This document shows positions 10,001 through 18,245 of a DNA stretch of 64,000 bases, piece by piece. The notes under the pieces are model-generated. The model saw nothing but the letters and a program-made list of their open reading frames with translations, was not told the origin of the DNA and did not search any database. The stretch is from Vibrio lentus (lineage in GTDB: Bacteria; Pseudomonadota; Gammaproteobacteria; Enterobacterales; Vibrionaceae): NCBI RefSeq assembly GCF_030409755.1, contig NZ_JAUFQE010000002.1, forward strand, positions 806,001 to 870,000, given 5' to 3'. Each line of letters opens with the position of its first letter. Position 1 is the first letter of the stretch. A program made the translations under genes and the position numbers.

Positions 10001-11145
10001 TTGTGCCTGCGCCAAACTACGCAGATGCGTTCTTGGCTCGTGTGACACCACTTGAAGCACCATTGTTGGATTCTCTTGAGAAAGAGTTGCGCCGCATGAC
10101 AGGTGTGGAAGTGGTACGTGATGACTGGAAGTTAGACCAGATCCCAGAGCACTTAAAGGTAACATTCCGCGCCGTAGATCATCGTAAGCGTAAGCTGAAA
10201 GAGCAGAAAGACTTACATGAGCTGAAAGAAAGCCTGAAAGACAAGGTTCAAGAAACGCTTTCTAAAGTGGCAGACGATGATATTGAACAGCAGAATCTGC
10301 ATACGTGGAGCTTTGGTGAGTTACCAAAAGTCTACCAACAGAAGCGTGGCGGCTACGATGTTAAAGCCTTCCCAGCGCTGGTGGATTCTAAAGACAGCGT
10401 AGAGATCAAATTGTTCGAAACCGAGCAAGAGCAGATCTCAGCAATGAAATCGGGTCAGCGTCGTTTAATTTTGTTGAACGTGCCATCGCCGATCAAATAC
10501 TTGCACTCGAATTTGCCGAACAAATCGAAGCTTGGTTTGTATTTCAACCCATACGGACAGGTACTCGATCTTATCGATGACTGTATCGCTTGTGGTATTG
10601 ATAAACTGATTGAAGAGAAGGGCGGTTTAGTTTGGGAGCCAGAGCAGTTTGAAGCACTGAAAGAACACGTACGTGCTGAGCTTGGTGACAGTGTCGTTGA
10701 GATTGCTCAACAGGTTGAAACCATCTTAACCACGGCATTCAGCATCAGTAAGAAACTGAAGGGGCGTGTCGATCTTTCTATGGCATTCGCACTTTCTGAC
10801 ATAAAAGCTCAGGTAGAAGGTTTGATTTTTAAGGGGTTTGCCACAGAATGCGGGTGGAAACGTCTGCCGGATATTCTACGCTATATGAAAGCCATTGAGC
10901 GTCGTATGGAAAAACTGCCGATTGACCCGAACAAAGATCGTCTTCATATGATCAAAGTTGAGTCAGTAATGAACGATTACAAAGAGCTGCTTAATAAGAT
11001 TCCAAAAGGGATCGCGGTTCCAGAAAATGTAAAAGAGGTGCGTTGGATGATAGAAGAGCTTCGTGTAAGCTTCTTCGCACAGCAGCTCGGTACGCCTTAC
11101 CCAGTTTCAGATAAGCGTGTTAAAAACGCTATTGATGCTTGCTAA
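7045..11145 (+). CDS. hrpA: ATP-dependent RNA helicase HrpA
   Basis: DEAH-box RNA helicase, 1366 aa; E. coli HrpA is about 1300. In E. coli it helps rescue stalled or collided ribosomes; here this is inferred from family. Seen: Walker A GETGSGKT (159-166), DEAH box (256-259), motif III SAT, motif VI QRKGRCGR, then the long HrpA-specific C-terminal region (HrpA/DUF3418-type). The first 60 or so residues are low complexity, Lys/Ala/Ser-rich (KPASNRPAKQLKAKQ), and probably disordered. Start: TTG with TAGGA nine bases upstream. A GTG at 6976 is in frame but lies inside the promoter. It appears monocistronic. Confidence 0.95.
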   Translation: MTSSPEKADNNKNAAQPSSPQNEAKSNKPASNRPAKQLKAKQPKANQSKAKSADHSAAANTKASQNSPASLRKALNECMMRDRFRLSKRIAGASRIKNEQSKNVVFDEIALDIAKSMMTANQRASHKPTIEYPEILPVSQKRDDIAKAISENQVVIVAGETGSGKTTQLPKICSELGRGRFGLIGHTQPRRLAARSVANRIAEEMETQLGDFVGYKVRFNDQISDNTQIKLMTDGILLAEIQHDRFLSQYDTIIIDEAHERSLNIDFIMGYLRELLPKRPDLKVIITSATIDPERFSKHFNNAPIIEVSGRTYPVDTRYRPLGGDESDSDRDQIEGIFEAVDELCDEGQGDILIFMNGEREIRDTADSLSKRNLRDTEIVPLYARLSAGEQNRIFQSHTGRRIVLATNVAETSLTVPGIKYVIDPGTARISRYSYRTKVQRLPIEPVSQASANQRKGRCGRVAEGICIRLYSEEDFESRPEFTDPEILRTNLASVILQMTALGLGDIQAFPFVEAPDKRNIQDGVRLLEELGAIATAETAANKNKNQGDDKKKLTAIGRKLAKLPIDPRLARMVIEAPSNRCLHEVMVIASALSIQDPRERPSDKQQSSDDKHKRFFDKESDFITFVNLWDYVKQQQKELSSNQFRKQCKQDYLNYLRIREWQDVYFQIHQAMRELDTKLNTEPGSYDGIHMSLLSGLLSHIGMKDQEKNEYQGARNARFHIFPASGLFKKQPKWIMSAELVETSKLWGRVIAKIQPEWIEPLAKHLIKRSYSEPHWSKKQAAVMAHEKVMLYGIPIIPKRLVNYGAIDATVSRELFVRSALVEGEWETKHAFFKQNRKLLQEVEELEHKSRRRDILIDDDELFDFYDQRVGEEAVSGRHFDTWWKKTSQKTPELLNFEKSMLFRGDASHVTDLDYPNFWHQNGIKLKLSYQFEPGDDNDGVTVHIPLPILNQIDQNGFDWQIPGLRQELVISLIKSLPKTLRRNFVPAPNYADAFLARVTPLEAPLLDSLEKELRRMTGVEVVRDDWKLDQIPEHLKVTFRAVDHRKRKLKEQKDLHELKESLKDKVQETLSKVADDDIEQQNLHTWSFGELPKVYQQKRGGYDVKAFPALVDSKDSVEIKLFETEQEQISAMKSGQRRLILLNVPSPIKYLHSNLPNKSKLGLYFNPYGQVLDLIDDCIACGIDKLIEEKGGLVWEPEQFEALKEHVRAELGDSVVEIAQQVETILTTAFSISKKLKGRVDLSMAFALSDIKAQVEGLIFKGFATECGWKRLPDILRYMKAIERRMEKLPIDPNKDRLHMIKVESVMNDYKELLNKIPKGIAVPENVKEVRWMIEELRVSFFAQQLGTPYPVSDKRVKNAIDAC

Positions 11146-11287
11146 AGGAATAAAGCTAGACGCAATGGCAAGGTTTGGGTATAAATCTTGCTTATTGCAT
11201 TACTAATTAAATAGTTACTACAAAAAGGGCGACTTGGTGGCAATTTATTACCACGCAAGGCCTGCCACTAGGACGAAAAGGTCGAAT

Positions 11288-11782
11288 ATGAAAAAAACGT
11301 TATTGGCACTAGCACTGCTAGGTGCATCTTCAACAGCAATGGCTGATTCTTGGTTGTACGGCGGCGTTATGGGCGGTCAAAGCTCATTCGCTAGTGAAGA
11401 TGAAAATGCGGTGGGCATCCACGTAGGTACAGGTATCCTTCCACTGATCGGTGTTGAAGCGGGTTACTGGGATCTAGGTTCTTTCGACAACGTTAGCTAC
11501 GGTAACCGTGCTAAACAAGGTGTTGACGTAAGCACTGCTTACCTAGCGATCAAACCAAGCATCGACTTCGGTCCTCTTCACGTATACGCGAAGGGTGGTC
11601 TTCACTCTTACGAAGTGAAAGGCGATAACTTCAAGCAAGACGACGTTGATATCATGTACGCTGTAGGCGCTGAATATTTCATCTTCGGTCCACTATCTGT
11701 AGGCGCTAGCTACCAAAACTTCAAAATGAAAGATGACGACGCAGGCGTTTTCTCTCTAAACGCAACTATCCACCTACTGTAA
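11288..11782 (+). CDS. YfaZ-type outer membrane protein
   Basis: Small outer membrane beta-barrel, 164 aa, resembling the YfaZ family. Seen: signal peptide MKKTLLALALLGASSTAMAD, then repeated amphipathic strands (GASYQNFKMK) and a hydrophobic C-terminal strand. The start ATG has AAAGG seven bases upstream; an in-frame GTG at 11234 lacks this support. A terminator follows. Function is unknown; the family is usually described as putative porins. Confidence 0.75.
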   Translation: MKKTLLALALLGASSTAMADSWLYGGVMGGQSSFASEDENAVGIHVGTGILPLIGVEAGYWDLGSFDNVSYGNRAKQGVDVSTAYLAIKPSIDFGPLHVYAKGGLHSYEVKGDNFKQDDVDIMYAVGAEYFIFGPLSVGASYQNFKMKDDDAGVFSLNATIHLL

Positions 11783-11827
11783 TTAGTCGGTCTTAGTCGC
11801 TAAAGAGTTCGTTAGAATTCATAAAAA

Positions 11828-11853
11828 ATGCCAGCTTGATAGCTGGCATTTTT
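11828..11853. terminator. bidirectional terminator between YfaZ-like and P-like genes
   Basis: Stem ATGCCAGCT / AGCTGGCAT with a TGAT loop, flanked by A-run and T-run, so it can serve both converging genes. Confidence 0.9.
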
Positions 11854-11909
11854 GTATCTGTAGAATAGTAATGTCGTTGACTTAAGCGGTATAAGTTAAG
11901 CGAGCAGCG

Positions 11910-12767
11910 CTATTTTTTGCTGTTTAGAATTTTCTGGATTCTTGGGTTAATCGCTTTACCGTGTTGGCTTTCATACTCTTCACGTTTCAAGTCGTTTAGG
12001 TTCTTCACTGAGTTAGCAGCAAGAAGGAACTGCGGCAATTCTGTTTCCAGCATGCCTTTCTCATCTAAACGCTTCGCTTCCAAGTAGTATTTCTTAAACA
12101 GGCCATCAAGCTTGTTTTCAGCCGTACGCTTCAAGTCGTACAGTTTGTTCTGGATTAACCACTTCTCAATCTTGTTCACAGCAGTGCGCGACAACACACG
12201 AATGCGGCTATCAAGCAGCTCTTCTTCAGTTAAAGAATCTTTTAGGATCCAAAGCTCGCCCATTTGCGGCGGCCAACTGTTGCCAAGTTGAATACGTTCA
12301 TGACAGTGCATTAGCACGCGGTTAAGGCCGTCTGAGTCAACAGAGTGGGCAAACTCAAGAAACTTACCGCTTGGTTCACTACCGTATTGGTATTCCCACT
12401 GAGTTTCGTACACGCTCAAGAAAGAACCGAACACATGGATACACCAATCGGTCAGCTCTAATTCTGCTGGATCTTGATCAACAACGGGTACTTGCTGAGA
12501 CGCACCAGAGCCGGCAGCTTGTTGAGCCGCTACATTTACTTCGGTACTTTGCGCTTCAATAACGTCAGGTACTACGGAACCTTTAGGCAGAACGGTAGCG
12601 TCAGGCACAACAGGTGAAGCTGGCTCAGAAGGTTGGCTTTTTGCCTTTTTGAATGAGCTGCTGCCTGAAGCGTTCAGATGGGCTAAGCTTTTGTCGATAC
12701 CCATTTCCTTGAGCTTGTCCTGCATTTCCTGAATATTGAGAGGTCTTCTGCTGTTGTTGTCTTTCAT
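11910..12767 (-). CDS. phage replication protein P-like protein
   Basis: A 285-aa protein. Residues 1-95 are Ser/Pro/Ala/Val-rich and probably disordered. The C-terminal part is compact and helical, and contains WPPQMGEL followed by charged helices, a pattern I associate with lambda replication protein P-like helicase loaders (inference, moderate). The start ATG has GAGAAG upstream. Its first 143 bp overlap the end of the DnaT-like gene in another frame. The coupling and the partner suggest a primosome or helicase-loading role. Vibrios are reported to use DciA as the main loader, so this pair may be accessory. Alternative: an unrelated conserved Vibrio protein. Confidence 0.6.
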   Translation of the reverse strand: MKDNNSRRPLNIQEMQDKLKEMGIDKSLAHLNASGSSSFKKAKSQPSEPASPVVPDATVLPKGSVVPDVIEAQSTEVNVAAQQAAGSGASQQVPVVDQDPAELELTDWCIHVFGSFLSVYETQWEYQYGSEPSGKFLEFAHSVDSDGLNRVLMHCHERIQLGNSWPPQMGELWILKDSLTEEELLDSRIRVLSRTAVNKIEKWLIQNKLYDLKRTAENKLDGLFKKYYLEAKRLDEKGMLETELPQFLLAANSVKNLNDLKREEYESQHGKAINPRIQKILNSKK

Positions 12768-13404
12768 TTTGCTTCTCGTTAACTAACCAGTACTGCAACT
12801 TAGATTCGATGCGTGATATTGGCATTAGTTCATTGGCTTTGGCTTTATACCAGAGGACAAATTTTTTCCATATTAAGCTATGGTCACCAGCAAGGCCGGA
12901 GAATTTAAACGCACGTTCCGCCCATGTTGGAATGTTCTCTTCATCCAAATCATGAGTTGAAACGGTATTGCTGGTCATTGAGCCTCGGCTTTGCGGGCGA
13001 GGGGCATGCTGCATGTTTTGCATTGGTGCAGGAGCTGGCTGAAACTTGGGTGCAGGTGCAGGTGCAGGTGCAGGTGCCGTAGAGTAGACCGGAATACTAT
13101 TGGTCGGTTGAGCCTCAACGTGAACCGCAGCTTGCTCTTGCTCAATGAGCATTTTGAAAACGTGGATCTCTTTCTTATCTCGATAATCCACTTTTACCTT
13201 ATCGAGAAAACCTTGGTCGACTAAACACTTAAGGCAGTCGGCTAAACCGAATGTAGAGAGAGCACAAAGCTGACTTGCTGATTGCAGGCACACGTTGGTG
13301 TAACCGAACTCGTCAGCACCGTCTGCAAGCATCAATAAAACCAGCTTTTCTGCCGGGCTAGAAGTATTCACTTGCCAAGCTAAATAAGAATATTTGGCGC
13401 TCAA
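12625..13404 (-). CDS. DnaT-like ssDNA-binding domain protein
   Basis: A 259-aa protein. Residues 1-80 look like a winged-helix replication-initiator domain (YLAWQVNTSSPAEKLVLLML, then a short recognition-type helix). Residues 95-140 are a Pro/Ala/Gln-rich linker with an Ala-Pro run. Residues about 158-205 (PTWAERAFKFSG then WKKFVLWYKAK) match the DnaT-type ssDNA-binding domain, and a basic tail ends the protein. A role in primosome assembly or replication restart is inferred. It is co-transcribed with the overlapping P-like gene. The call rests on motif pattern only. Confidence 0.7.
   Translation of the reverse strand: MSAKYSYLAWQVNTSSPAEKLVLLMLADGADEFGYTNVCLQSASQLCALSTFGLADCLKCLVDQGFLDKVKVDYRDKKEIHVFKMLIEQEQAAVHVEAQPTNSIPVYSTAPAPAPAPAPKFQPAPAPMQNMQHAPRPQSRGSMTSNTVSTHDLDEENIPTWAERAFKFSGLAGDHSLIWKKFVLWYKAKANELMPISRIESKLQYWLVNEKQNERQQQQKTSQYSGNAGQAQGNGYRQKLSPSERFRQQLIQKGKKPTF
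13049..13077. repeat. hexanucleotide tandem repeat GGTGCA (4.8 copies)
   Basis: Four exact GGTGCA units plus a partial one inside the DnaT-like gene, encoding alternating Ala-Pro in its linker. Length changes would stay in frame and only alter linker length. Confidence 0.9.
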
Positions 13405-13996
13405 TATCGTGTTCTCAAAAAAGGTAGGTCGTTGACTCTATTGTAAGTCACCGCTTGCTGAATTTATAGCAACTTAACAGAAAACGACATTAGTGAGACA
13501 AATATTAACCATAAGGAGAGGTCAGACCCAGAAACTTAGCATAAGCCAACAAATTTTTCGTAGCACGCTCGCATGATAGCTATGTTCAAATGAGTACGTT
13601 TAGGGGGTGTTGTTAAAACAGCACATCCAGTTTGCTCAACAACAAACCATTACCAAGCCTTAACTGAACTGAAAACCAGCCAACAAGGCCAATCCTTTCC
13701 CAATACTGAGCAGGGCAACGTCGCCCCGTTGATATTCTCGATTGTGCCCGACGTTCTCCTAAGTCGTTCACAGAAATAGACTGCGTTCTTATCGACTTCT
13801 GAATCGAAAATGCCCCTTTCTAAGTTACAGGCATTTCCCGTTATTTTTATGCGATTAAATTAATTGTTAAGCCTGATAACTAACAAGAAAAAGAAGGCTA
13901 AGTAACTTATAAATATCATGCTTACAGGTAAATATTTCATTATCAATCCTCTCTGCGAATAGGATGATTATGAATAGTGTTGTGAATATGGAGTAG
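13405..13996. other. long intergenic region, no gene seen
   Basis: About 590 bp without a convincing gene. It holds the promoter of the DnaT-like operon at its left edge and a small inverted repeat GGTCAGACC near 13520 that resembles REP-type palindromes. Much of the middle reads like degraded coding sequence, but I cannot assign a parent gene. Confidence 0.4.
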
Positions 13997-14055
13997 GAAT
14001 TAGAGAAATTCATTATTGCTGCTTATTTACAACCAAAATTGAATTTCTCTAATTC
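13997..14055. promoter_or_regulatory. paired palindromic operator upstream of the split hydrolase gene
   Basis: GAATTAGAGAAATTC at 13997-14011 and its reverse complement GAATTTCTCTAATTC at 14041-14055. Centres are 44 bp apart, about four helical turns. The same pair with the same spacing lies upstream of secD. I know no named factor for it. See the regulon finding. Confidence 0.7.
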
Positions 14056-14487
14056 ATATTGTCAATGGATTAGGTCGTGAATAATAGCCTCAGTTCGCCA
14101 ATCACGGCTTTTAGATTCATTACCGGAGTTACTATGAAAACCAAATCACTACGTACTGTTATCCCTGCATTACTACTTAGCTTATCGAGCACAGCGGCGT
14201 TTTCTGGAATGGAACTGCAAGAACGAACCGTTCCAACCCCAGCAGGAATATCGACAGAGTTTGCTCAGTTATTTGAGAACAGAGTGACTCCGCCGGCACT
14301 TCCTGTTCCGAACAACACAGCAGAGTGGTTGGCGTTACAAGCCCAGTTTGATGCACCGGGTATAAAAATGGCTCAACAAGGCCTAGAGCGTTTGGACGTT
14401 ACTTATGAAGCTAAGCAGTTTGCCGGAGTCGATACGTTCTTTGTTACGCCGAAAAATATCGCTCCTGAATATAAAGATAAGTGGCTA

Positions 14488-15370
14488 GGGCGTGTTGATC
14501 TTTCGTGAGTGTTTTTTGAACAGCATGGTAAAGAGTTATAATTTGCTTCGCCAAAAGTAAAACCATAACCAATACCATGCCAAGAACAATGCTAACTGAT
14601 ATTCGCTGGGAACTGCTACTCCAAGTTATGAAAAGTACGGGTCGTATTTACGATAAAACTGAACATCGAATGACATTTGAAGGAATACTTTATCGAATGA
14701 GAACAGGCATTCCTTGGCGGGATCTGCCCTCTGAGTTCGGAGAGTGGAGTACCGTTTACAGACGATTTAATCTTTGGTCAAAGAAAGGGGTTTTAGATAA
14801 ACTTTTCAAAAGCTTATCTAGCATGGCAGATTTTGAATGGGTCTTTCTTGATGGCTCTATAGTTCGAGCGCATCAGCATAGTACAGGTGCAGCGACTGAA
14901 AGCTCAGAGCAAATAGGAAAAAGTCGCGGGGGCAACTCAACCAAAATTCACTTAGCCGTGGATAGTGGTGGCCTGCCGATTTGCTTTGATTTATCAGAAG
15001 GACAACGCCACGATATAGTGCATGCCGAAAGCTTAGTTGAGCAACTCGATGAAGTGAATACCATCGTTTGTGATAAAGGATATGACAGCGAACCTTTCCG
15101 CATTTTTGTTAAGGAACGTGGCGGAGAAACAGTAATTGCTAAACGCAATTACGGACAAGATATAGACAAAGACAGTATGGATTGGTGTCTATACAAGTAT
15201 CGTCACTTGGTCGAAAATGCCTTTGGGAGAATTAAGCATTATCGAGCTATTTCAATTAGATATGACAAGCTAGAAAGGAATTATGCCAGCATGTTATCGC
15301 TGGCATTCATGTTAATGTGGTTACCGATGTATTGTTGAACGCGAAATGTACAGCAAAGATCAACACGCCC
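14488..15370 (+). mobile_element. IS5-family insertion sequence (IS427-like group)
   Basis: 883-bp element. The ends are perfect 16-bp inverted repeats starting GGGCGTGTTGATCTTT, flanked on both sides by TA (14486-14487 and 15371-15372), so the target was CTAG with a TA duplication. That, the length and the transposase type fit the IS427 group of IS5. The element is complete and looks recent: its ends are intact and the host gene fragments are undamaged. Confidence 0.93.
14577..15338 (+). CDS. IS5-family DDE transposase
   Basis: Single-frame transposase of 253 aa. The N terminus (IYDKTEHRMTFEGILYRMRTG, then PWRDLPSEFGEW) is typical of IS5-type DUF4096/HTH regions. The catalytic triad can be read as Asp in VFLDGS, Asp in VCDKGYDS and Glu in HLVENAFGRIK. 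Many IS427-group elements need a frameshift between two ORFs; here the ORF is continuous. It probably encodes active enzyme. Confidence 0.93.
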   Translation: MPRTMLTDIRWELLLQVMKSTGRIYDKTEHRMTFEGILYRMRTGIPWRDLPSEFGEWSTVYRRFNLWSKKGVLDKLFKSLSSMADFEWVFLDGSIVRAHQHSTGAATESSEQIGKSRGGNSTKIHLAVDSGGLPICFDLSEGQRHDIVHAESLVEQLDEVNTIVCDKGYDSEPFRIFVKERGGETVIAKRNYGQDIDKDSMDWCLYKYRHLVENAFGRIKHYRAISIRYDKLERNYASMLSLAFMLMWLPMYC

Positions 15371-16118
15371 TAGTACATATCCATGGTGGCGCGTTTGTTT
15401 TCGGTGGGGGGGAATCAGCGCTAAGAGAAGCTATTTGGGTTGCCAACGGGCTTGGTGCTCAGGTGATCTCTATTGATTATCGCCAACCGCCATTGCACCC
15501 ATTTCCAGCGGCAATTGATGATGCTGTTGCAGTATGGAAAGAGCTAATAAAAACACAGTCACCGGAATCGACAGCGATTTTTGGCACATCTGCAGGCGGT
15601 AACTTAACGTTGGCAACGACACTTAAACTTCAGGAACTCGACCTTCCCGCACCTGGCGCATTGTTTGTCGGGACACCAGCCGTCGATCTTAAAGAGACAT
15701 CGGATTCATGGTTAACGTTGCAAGGTTTAGACCCTCTAGGTCAGCGAGAAGGACTTATTGAGGGCGCTTTCGATGTATACGCTGATGGAGAGGCTCTTGA
15801 TAACCCTCTTATCTCACCAATATACGCTGACATTGATGAATTCCCACCAACGATATTCATTTCAGGTACTCGAGATCTCTTGCTAAGTGATACGGTTCGT
15901 ATGCATCGATTATTACGCAGTGCAGACGTGGAAACTGACCTTCACATATATGATGGCCAATCTCATGGAGATTATTTGAATGGTATCTTGTTCGACATGC
16001 CAGAATCTGAAGACGCTATTAATGAGTTAGGCCAGTTTTTTAATAAGCATATCAATTAGTTTGTTTCAGCAAGCTGACATTAAATCACATGGATGTGAAT
16101 GCCTATTTGGAGGATATA

Positions 16119-16271
16119 ATGGCAACGTTATTTACTTCATTTTTTAAATCTATATCTACGTTACTGCAAGCTAATTATCATTACGCTCTACATCAATCTG
16201 TCGTGGATCATTCTTACTCGCTAACCCCTATGTATGTATTGAATCAAAGTAATGATGGGAGCTCGTTGTGA
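16119..16271 (+). CDS. small 50-aa protein translationally coupled to mscS-like gene
   Basis: Starts at ATG 16119 with an excellent Shine-Dalgarno (GGAGGA, five bases upstream). The stop TGA overlaps the GTG start of the MscS gene (GTGA). The protein is mixed amphipathic (MATLFTSFFKSISTLLQANY) with no recognised family. The coupling geometry is the main evidence that it is translated. It could be a leader peptide that sets channel translation rather than a functional protein. Confidence 0.55.
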   Translation: MATLFTSFFKSISTLLQANYHYALHQSVVDHSYSLTPMYVLNQSNDGSSL

Positions 16272-18082
16272 TAAGACGTTTTTATACGATGTTAGTAGCC
16301 GTTTTTTTCGCTATACCCTTCTATCTAGCCATACCCAATGCGCTAGCCATGCCCAGTATTGCTTTAGAGCTCGCTGACACATCTAGCCCTAAACATACTC
16401 TTTCGAGCTTCATCAGGGATTCGAGTGTGGTTATCGAGCATTGGCAAAATGAAACACTGCATCTTAAAGAGGCGCAGCATGCTTATTCACAAGTAATCAG
16501 AACGATGGACCTGTCTATGGTTCCGAATCGTAGTCGAACTGTTGTTGTGATGGAGAAAATAATTCTTCTTCGTGAGTTGTTAGATCGAATTGATCAAGGT
16601 ACTCATCAGCTGGTCCCAAATATCGAGAAAATAAGGGGAGAGGAGATTGATCACTGGCGTTTAGGCAACACTGAGATCGTATTGTCTCGCCAAACTTTAG
16701 GCGATCGAACCGATCAGTTCTTATTTAGTTCTAACACCGTTCAAAGCCTGTCTCGGTGGTATAGAACGATGTCAGCCCTTCCTTACTATACCGAAGTACG
16801 TCCAGACTATTATCAGGAATTTCTGATTAGTCCCGGACCTATGTTCTCTAAGCAATTTGTTCTTTCTTTACCTTCATCTTTTAATCAACTCTATGGGCCG
16901 CTTCCTTTATGGCAATGGCTTGCTCTTGTTGGTGTTTTGTCACTATGTAAGGTGATGATAAAAATCAGCTTTTTGCTTGGTGAGCGTTGGAATAATCGTT
17001 GGGAAGGAAAAGGCTTGAAATGGCGGGCAGGTCGACTGTTGTCCCTAGTAGGTGTGGTGAATTTACTGTTTATAGCAAGATGGGTGATTGACGATGGGAT
17101 ATGGATTACTGGTGGTGTTTATCAGCTGTTCACCACCTTATTTCTACTCGCTCAGTTCTTCTTTGTCTCATGGCTTATTATGGCCATCTTCAATTATTTC
17201 GCTGATATTTATGTATTCAAAAAGCACAACGGAAAGCACGTAGATTCCTCATTGATTACTGTATTAGCACGTATTTTTGGCGGGTTAACGATCGCGATTC
17301 TTGGTATTTACGTCATCGAATTTATGGGCTTTTCAATCTCCCCCATATTGGCTGGTTTGGGTGTGGGTGGTTTAGCGGTTGCACTGGCCATTCGCCCTAT
17401 ATTAGAGAACGTAATAAACGGACTAACGCTCTATGCTGACGGGGGAGTAAAGATCGGTGAGTTTTGCCGCTATGGAGATAAACTCGGAACCATTGAAAGT
17501 ATTGGTTTACGTTCGACTCGAGTCAGGACGCTAGAGCGCTCTTTAATTACCATCCCTAACTCAGAATTTGCCAATATGGAAATTGATAATTTGGAACGGC
17601 GTGATAAACGACGTATGGAACATGTGTTGAGATTGCGTTCTGAAACCACCCTTGAGCAATTGCGCGTACTGATCGTTAACCTGCGTCGGTTGTTGCTACA
17701 ACACCCAATCATCGAAGAGGATCCGGTTCGAGTGAGACTCATGGGCGTCGGGGAATACTCCATCAATATTAGTCTGATGGCTTACATCAGTTGCCGTGAT
17801 CATGAAGAGTTCATGGCTGTCCAAGAGGACATTCTGTTTTCTGTGTTGACCCAAGTCGAGAGCATTGGTGCGAAGATAGCTCACTCTACTCAATATCAAC
17901 TTGTGGATGTTAATGCCAATGACAATGAGGAACAGAAACGAAATGCCGAACAGGTTGTTGCGCAGTGGCATGAAGAGCAGGCTTTCCCATTCCCTGATTT
18001 CAGTTTTGAATATAAGTACGAAATCAAAAATACCATCATGTATCCGGCGGTAACCTCTGCTGTGCGACCGCATTCTGTTTAA
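16268..18082 (+). CDS. mechanosensitive ion channel, MscS family
   Basis: A 604-aa inner membrane channel. An N-terminal signal-like segment (to about residue 28) precedes a periplasmic domain of about 190 residues, then several membrane helices. The MscS pore helix and beta domain follow: LAGLGVGGLAVALAIRPILE then NGLTLYADGGVKIGEF and TIPNSEFAN. It is longer than classic MscS (286 aa), nearer the mid-size YbdG/YnaI-like members. Role inferred: release of solutes on hypo-osmotic shock. The start GTG overlaps the stop of the upstream 50-aa ORF. A 13-bp hairpin follows. Confidence 0.9.
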   Translation: MIRRFYTMLVAVFFAIPFYLAIPNALAMPSIALELADTSSPKHTLSSFIRDSSVVIEHWQNETLHLKEAQHAYSQVIRTMDLSMVPNRSRTVVVMEKIILLRELLDRIDQGTHQLVPNIEKIRGEEIDHWRLGNTEIVLSRQTLGDRTDQFLFSSNTVQSLSRWYRTMSALPYYTEVRPDYYQEFLISPGPMFSKQFVLSLPSSFNQLYGPLPLWQWLALVGVLSLCKVMIKISFLLGERWNNRWEGKGLKWRAGRLLSLVGVVNLLFIARWVIDDGIWITGGVYQLFTTLFLLAQFFFVSWLIMAIFNYFADIYVFKKHNGKHVDSSLITVLARIFGGLTIAILGIYVIEFMGFSISPILAGLGVGGLAVALAIRPILENVINGLTLYADGGVKIGEFCRYGDKLGTIESIGLRSTRVRTLERSLITIPNSEFANMEIDNLERRDKRRMEHVLRLRSETTLEQLRVLIVNLRRLLLQHPIIEEDPVRVRLMGVGEYSINISLMAYISCRDHEEFMAVQEDILFSVLTQVESIGAKIAHSTQYQLVDVNANDNEEQKRNAEQVVAQWHEEQAFPFPDFSFEYKYEIKNTIMYPAVTSAVRPHSV

Positions 18083-18151
18083 AGCGGCTTTAGCCAGTAT
18101 GCATGCTAACTTACGCTGTATTCCAAACTATTGCGCCTCTATGAACACAAT

Positions 18152-18184
18152 GTCCCTAAAGCGACTATAAATCGCTTTAGGGAC
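18152..18184. terminator. perfect 13-bp hairpin between mscS-like and lysR genes
   Basis: GTCCCTAAAGCGA / TCGCTTTAGGGAC around a 7-nt loop. It lies between convergent genes. There is no T-run on either side, so it would be an atypical terminator. Confidence 0.5.
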
Positions 18185-18245
18185 GAGGAGCCTTAGTTGA
18201 TAGTTTTTACTGAGATCTAAGCACTAAGGCTAGTAACTCAGCTTG

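Larger units (their letters stand above)
14134..16059 (+). pseudogene. secreted alpha/beta hydrolase gene, split by IS element
   Basis: N-terminal part 14134-14487, C-terminal part 15373-16059. Joining them across the insertion (one TA copy removed) gives one frame reading DKWL-VHIHGGAFVFG. The oxyanion-hole HGGAF motif thus sits exactly at the break. Further seen: signal peptide MKTKSLRTVIPALLLSLSST, nucleophile elbow GTSAGG, Asp in GTRDLLL and His in GQSHGDY. This is the hormone-sensitive-lipase-like esterase/acetyl-hydrolase family, about 347 aa when whole. GGAG precedes the ATG. As it stands the N-terminal fragment stops 20 bp into the IS, and the C-terminal half would begin with IS-encoded residues, so no active enzyme is expected. 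Confidence 0.9.

Noticed and set aside
13515..13530. REP-type palindrome GGTCAGACC as part of a RAYT element
   Set aside because: Single short palindrome, no second copy and no transposase gene nearby.
17696..18073. 125-aa minus-strand ORF inside the MscS gene
   Set aside because: Antisense to a well supported channel gene, no ribosome site, no protein-like features.
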